Assembly (NCBI RefSeq): GCF_037975245.1
Contig: NC_092577.1
Span: 5,306,001 to 5,370,000 of the forward strand
Length of the DNA: 64,000 bases
Direction: 5' to 3'
Origin: Apostichopus japonicus
Taxonomy: Eukaryota > Echinodermata > Holothuroidea > Aspidochirotida > Stichopodidae
Made by a program: the position numbers and the translations under genes. Of the stretch, positions 59,101-64,000 are shown in pieces (the stretch's first letter is position 1; every line of letters starts with the position of its first letter). The notes beneath the pieces are model-generated. The model was not told the DNA's origin, did not search any database, and saw only the letters and a list, made by a program, of their open reading frames with translations.

Positions 59101-61000
59101 GGTGATAGACTCCATGGTGAGGAACATACTACACCTACCCATCATTACTAAGTGTCTCTTCATCTGTTATTGCAACTGCATAGCTTCTATCCAGCAGCCC
59201 TTGCATGAAAGCTTTTTAGTCCAAATAGTACTTTGGATCCTTCTAGAAGCGACGATTTATGTTTGTATGTTTATGTTTGCATGAATCTTGTTTAAGAAGT
59301 AGGACTGTTTCATAGTGACCATTCACCAACTTTGCTGACTTATCTGAATGCTGCAGGAGTAGGTGATCATCTCTAGAGTTTTCAGGTATCTTTTCTGAAA
59401 TCCGCTAAATTCGTAAGTAAACTGGGAAGTTCACATCCATTTTATGGTCCGTAAACTGACTTATAGTTGACATGAACCATGTCACTCGTTCTTGAAACCG
59501 CTCACAGTCCATCCCAGACATGTACGCATGTCCAATGAGCAATCCAACTTCTGTTGCCTTTGAGTTTGGTATTGAGACTCTTCTCAAGTAGGGCCATTTT
59601 CTCAAATCATCTTGAGTAACAATGTCTTCTTTGTTAACTGGAATCCGTTTTTGGATGCACACTGTTGGCAATGACAAAACATTCAGTCCTTGTAGGTAGC
59701 ACACTTCTAAATTACAACAAACCGGATATCCACCAGTCCATCATTCGGCAGTGTACTTAACAGTATTTTCGTCTTAGTTCCACTCACCCACAACGGCTTA
59801 GCATGGTTCTCGGAAATAAAGGTGTCAGAACTACCAGTGTCTAAGAAGGCATAAGTGTCCACATCTTTATTTGTTGACATTTATTTCACACGCACTGCCA
59901 CAACATGCATGGATGTCTTATTGACTTCGGCTCCCATGCAGATAAAAGTCCCTGGTTGAGTGTTAGCACAACTTGTCTTGACCGTAGTGGTTGTTTATCT
60001 GGGTGCTTGATTTGAGCAGTCACCATATTGTCTTGTGAGCTTACGTTTGGGCAGCCTGCCATAAGTACTGTAAGAGGCAGTTTCCAATATATTTTACCAA
60101 AAAAGCATAACCTGCTTACAATCTTTACTAATATGATTACATCGAGACATCTGAAGCACAATCATTTAGAACGAAGAAAGATAAACTTTTCTGGATGTGT
60201 TTTTATCCCAATTCTCTGCAGACTAATTCTAGCAGGTGGTTATTGCCACAATATAGGCATTTAGTATCATCCAAACTCCTTCCTTTGTTCTTGGAGCTTA
60301 ATTTCTACTCCTGTATAATTGTACTGAAACCTTTTTTTTGCCTGCTTTTAGTATTTTCTTTTGAACCCTCTATACTTATGTTACCATAAATTGCGTCGGT
60401 AGCTATCTTAACGTGCTCTGATAAACTAAACATAGTCGTGGAATCTTGCCAACTTATGACTGTTCCCTTTAATTAAATAGGCTGCAAGCGCCATCTTTCT
60501 CGTAGTCGATAAGAAAGTTGGCTAACCAACTGTCTGGTCCATTTTTCTGAGGGTCTCACTTCATTAATAGCGTTACCAAACACAACAGAATGTTAGGTAA
60601 TCTTACATTGCCGGCGCATTGTCTCTCTTTATAGGTTGCATTTGTATTTCTTTTCTTACAGAACTCAAGATTCTAAAGTCGTCTCCGTATTCCTCCTTTT
60701 ACCTCCTCAAAACCTCTCTTTGGGTACTTTCCCATGCAACTTCCTACTAGCTCTTTAGACCTACCATATGTAAACTGCTGTAACAAGCGCAGCCTATCTT
60801 GGTTGTTGCCTGTTAACTGCTTAATGTTTTGTTCGAAAGCAGCAATAAAAGCTCTGTAATCTTAAACTTTACCATCGACAATATGCAACTCACGCCTAGG
60901 AAGTGAAACTAGCCTTTGCTGGTCCATCCTCATTCTTGAGATATCTGTTTGGGATCGAATCAGGTTGTGTACACCACTCGAATCAACTTTTTCGTCAGAC
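56105..61000 (-). mobile_element. BEL/Pao LTR retrotransposon, decayed internal region
   Basis: Minus strand, in the order expected for Pao elements. Gag (about 60480-61000): LVSLPRRELHIVDGK, FEQNIKQLTG, QFTYGRSKELV. A zinc-knuckle-like CLYCGNNH lies near 60240. Aspartic protease: AFLDTGSSDTFISE (near 59820-59860). RT (about 58430-59300): GPELTNSLDGVLLL, a degraded VDD box, GGFHLTKWVSNS. RNase H: LFSDASESGYGVAVYVF and FWTDSTSVIRYV (57750-58370). Integrase: TDSCINALRRFIARRG (near 56830), CSHYGGVWE (near 56660). C-terminal: WKRAQFLDYPFWKRWLREYL and a final ELERQIAKLRLLSEADE before the stop near 56113. Many stops and frameshifts: inactive. Flanking LTRs were not identified. Confidence 0.85.
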
Positions 61001-61171
61001 TTTGTCAGCAGGCCTTCTTCTCAAGAGGATGTCCAATTTCTCTAAACACTGCAAAAAGGGTGTTCATTTAGCAGAAGATAGTCATAATGAGCACCCGGTG
61101 CTCTAAGCTGGTACAGTAACTACTGTCCATGTCCTGTAATACATGTTACCGTGTTACGAACACAAAGTAGT

Positions 61172-61520
61172 AATTACTGATGCACTGTTGTGGGACATGA
61201 AGAGTAGTTGCTTCTCCAACAGTTAAGTGAAAGTTCCTTAATGCACGATTCTAAAATGAAGTTGTATCTAGCCGTTTTATGCTATATGTAGGCCTATTGA
61301 TATACCCGAACATGGCCTTTCTTCGTTCTCGGCATGACGAATTGGCGTAAGTTAAAGAGAGGTGTGAACTGTAATCAAGCGGTACCGCAACTCCTTACTT
61401 CATCTCGTAGGCATTGTCATCTTCACAGACTCCTTGTCCAGTGGTGCAGTTCTTTTGTCTTACATGGGAACAATTTAAAAAAATTACTGATGCACGGTTG
61501 TGGGACATGAACAGTAGTTG
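61172..61520 (+). repeat. Pair of 39-bp direct repeats
   Basis: 61172-61210 (beginning aattactgatgcactgttg) recurs at 61482-61520 with two differences. It lies just outside the gag end of the BEL element and might be a piece of its LTR or leader; this is not shown. Confidence 0.6.
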
Positions 61521-61639
61521 ATGTACCAGCTATGAGTATCGGCTGTTATGAGATATATTTATGCTGATTAAACCATTTCTCTAGTTGGTTCAAAGCAAAA
61601 CGTGTTATTGCTGTTTGTTTGCTTTTGAAAGCTAATCTC

Positions 61640-62710
61640 AGAACTGGCCTACGTAGAGAGTCGTTCTCATGAACCACCTAAAGGGACTCGTGTCAAGGAA
61701 CTAAACACAGCAGAGCTTCAAATTGTGAGAATGGTTAAAGCTGATGCATTTAAGGTAGCAATATATATTTTCTTAGAACCATTGAAACCTCAGAAAACGA
61801 GCCTGATAGCTGTCAGACCACTTGTTGGTCTTGATCCCTTTCTCAATGAGAGCGTGTCGGCGGACGCCTCTGTAAGTCAGAATTTCATGTCAGGCATCCT
61901 GTAATATTTCCAAAGCCTGGACATGTAACAATGTACTTACATACCACTTCTACGAGAAAGTTGAACACGAAGGTCGTGGGTTTATAATCAATGAGATTAG
62001 GGCAAATGGTTTCTGGGTTGTTGGTTGCAATACTGCCGTCTTCAAAGCTAAACGTGGTTGCGTCAAATGTAAGAAAATTCGGGGCAAGCTTAACCATCAA
62101 AAATGGCGGATCTACCAGCAGATCGCGTAGAGGCATGTCCCTATGTACGTATTGTGATGTAGACTATTTTGATTCTTGGTAGTGAAAGAGGGTCGAAAGC
62201 TGCTGAAACGCTATGTCGTCCTCTTTACTTGCGTGGCTTCTAGGCGGTACACGTAGAAGTGTCTTGTTCGCTGAGTACTGACTCCTTTCTCGATGCATTA
62301 AGACGGTTTTTTTGCGGTTCTGGGTCCCATTAGATCATTGCACTCAGATCAAGGAACTAGCAATGAACTTGGAGATAGCAATAAAGGTTAAGCAGGCTCT
62401 AACTGAGATGGATCCTAATAGAGTAGGTAGTTTCCCTCTAAAAGAAAGGTTCGATTATTTTAAGTTCAAATTTAAAGACCCACATGCCAGTAATATGGGA
62501 GGGTTATGGAAAAGTCAGATTCTCAATGTTCGCAACATATTGAATTTTACATAAGATAAGCATGGCACTCAGTTAGAAGACGAGACACTTAGAACCTTCA
62601 TGTATGAGGTAGCTTCATTACTTAATAGCCGCACATTGTCAGCAGACAAACTCTATGATCCAATATCTTTGGGACCATTGACCACTAACCATTTGATCAT
62701 CATGAAGTCG
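61640..62710 (+). mobile_element. Second BEL/Pao relic (integrase part, plus strand)
   Basis: Plus-strand blocks in shifting frames: ELNTAELQIVRMVKADAF; HPVIFPKPGHVT (61890-61930); NEIRANGFWVVGCN (about 61990-62030); MADLPADRV (about 62102); AVHVEVS and STDSFLDALRRFF (about 62245-62310); and near the end LTTNHLIIMKS (about 62680-62710), the counterpart of the usual LTPNHLLLL. These are integrase signatures of BEL/Pao. The small frames annotated over 61991-62182, 62312-62554 and 62600-62881 are pieces of this relic or shadows of it. Orientation is opposite to the 56-61 kb element, so it is a separate insertion. Confidence 0.75.
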
Positions 62711-63206
62711 CTTTACTTTAATTTAAGCGCTGTGATCTATTGTAGAGCGCTCTATCAAATACATATTAATAAAAGTAATAAAATAATAATAATAAGTAAA
62801 GGGTGCACATTCCCCCTCCAGGTAATTTCCATTCATCAGATATATAATCACACAAACGTTGGCGTAGAGTCCAGTAAATGACCAATGTGTTTTGGTCGCG
62901 GTGGAGATTAGAGTACCTGCAAAATCTTCAAGTGCGTCAAAATTGGTATAAACCCTCTCGTTATATAGATATATATGACGTATAGAAATGGTGCACCACC
63001 ACCAGAACGCTAAATTGTAGGATGGGAATATAACGGTAATTTGCAGTATTTGTATAAGTTTTATTTCCCCCCAATATGTAACTTTTTGTTACTTGCGTAA
63101 TTGAAGAGAAAGGTTTGTTCTACCTACTCGCGTGTCCCTGGACAGGTATTGACGATGACCTGCTCTAGGCCTCCATGCACTCCTCGTGTGCAGGGTAGAA
63201 CATCCT

Positions 63207-63632
63207 TCATTGGTCCAATTGAGTGTAATGATATGATTCATACCTCCCCTTCCCCTCCCCCTCTCGCCCTCCCTCCCCCAAAAATACTTTACTAGTCCAA
63301 ACATTCATTAAACGCCCATTTAACGCCAGACATGTATTGAATGCTTTGGTTAAAATCTGTACATGTTGCATCCACAAACACAGTGCATGATTCAACTTTT
63401 CTGTGGTTTCTTCGTTCCACCTCTTACGAAATTTTGGTTTAAACTGTGACGTATCGGTTACGTAATGTCTTAAATCTAACAAGAGTAGAGCCACATTAAT
63501 TATGTCAATGTTAAGACAAAATGACATTCTTTGGTTATCTAAAATACCATTGTGAAAATTTTGAAGTGATATTAAGTAATATTTGTGATTTTGTTTTGTA
63601 AGTTTGCATTTCTTCATTTCTTTCTGCCCCAA
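63207..63632 (-). CDS. Unrecognised 141-codon open frame
   Basis: A minus-strand frame with mixed composition (VALLLLDLRHYVTD, KFRKRWNEETTEKLNHAL, LCLWMQHVQILTKAF) and a low-complexity Gly/Arg/Glu end that comes from a CCCT-rich tract. No family recognised. It may be a repeat-element fragment or chance. The rest of 62720-64000 is AT-rich with no gene seen. Confidence 0.15.
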   Translation of the reverse strand: MGQKEMKKCKLTKQNHKYYLISLQNFHNGILDNQRMSFCLNIDIINVALLLLDLRHYVTDTSQFKPKFRKRWNEETTEKLNHALCLWMQHVQILTKAFNTCLALNGRLMNVWTSKVFLGEGGREGEGKGRYESYHYTQLDQ

Positions 63633-64000
63633 TGTTTTATCGTTCTTAACATGAAGACAAAAAGATGAAGTGACTGATACGTCATTTCATATGATATAAA
63701 ATAACAAATGCATATTCTGTATATTAAGAAACTGAGACTTACATAACTTGATCGATTATTTCAATACTTTTCATGTTATTCTTTTATAATGATTTTTTCC
63801 CTTTATTATTGTTTTACTGATTTGTGATCTGACCAATTCAAATAATCCTTTTAATACTTGTAGTTAATAATTAAAATTTTACGGTATATTTTATTTGGTA
63901 TATTGACTGATCGCAATCAGCGCAAGAAGAATATAACAAATAGTTCACCGACATAAAAAGATATAAAAGTTTCTATTTAGTGTTAACACTAATAATTAAC

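Noticed and set aside
55200-61640. LTR pair for the BEL/Pao element
   Set aside because: I compared the flanks by eye and found no convincing long direct repeat; the 39-bp repeats near 61.2 and 61.5 kb are on one side only.

Overview
This window looks like eukaryotic, AT-rich, repeat-dense nuclear DNA. It has long non-coding stretches, microsatellites, a 43-bp satellite, non-LTR, Penelope-like and BEL/Pao retroelements, and PIF/Harbinger and pogo DNA transposons. The gene content (a very large GVIN/VLIG GTPase, an NLR/NACHT relic of the kind expanded in echinoderms, and receptor-PTP relics) points to a marine invertebrate deuterostome, most likely an echinoderm such as a sea cucumber. That assignment is inference; no marker gene fixes the species.

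Layout. 1-5050 and 18955-28195 are two diverged, same-orientation copies (A and B) of one segment. A LINE RT fragment interrupts A. An RTE fragment, a 4.0-kb PIF/Harbinger element with a pogo/Tigger-type transposase inside it, and a 256-bp MITE interrupt B. Between the copies lies the only long intact gene: a single-exon GVIN/VLIG-like giant GTPase of 1943 aa (9409-15240, minus strand). Upstream of it, at 17.13-17.78 kb on the same strand, is the decayed N-terminal part of a second GVIN-like gene. 28.2-38.2 kb holds a LINE relic, candidate MITEs, short dispersed repeats and a 22-bp minisatellite. 38.2-42.4 kb is a 43-bp satellite array interrupted by the 3' part of a Penelope-like element (GIY-YIG endonuclease plus a hammerhead-like 3' hairpin). 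44.5-44.8 kb is another 22-bp minisatellite. A pure hexamer array (about 98 copies) at 46.1-46.7 kb abuts a broken NLR NACHT exon (46.76-47.78 kb) that still ends at a good splice donor. 50.9-53.9 kb is a recent 1.5-kb tandem duplication, each copy carrying the same frameshifted receptor-tyrosine-phosphatase pseudogene. 56.1-61.0 kb is a decayed BEL/Pao retrotransposon on the minus strand; 61.6-62.7 kb is a second BEL/Pao integrase relic on the plus strand.

The functional content comes down to one probable immune-type GTPase. The GVIN pseudogene and the NLR relic suggest a locus where innate-immunity gene families have been duplicating and dying, but no multi-gene pathway can be read here. 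I found no CRISPR-like array, no convincing tRNA or rRNA gene, and no new multi-gene system. Positions of relics come from hand translation and reading, so ends are approximate.
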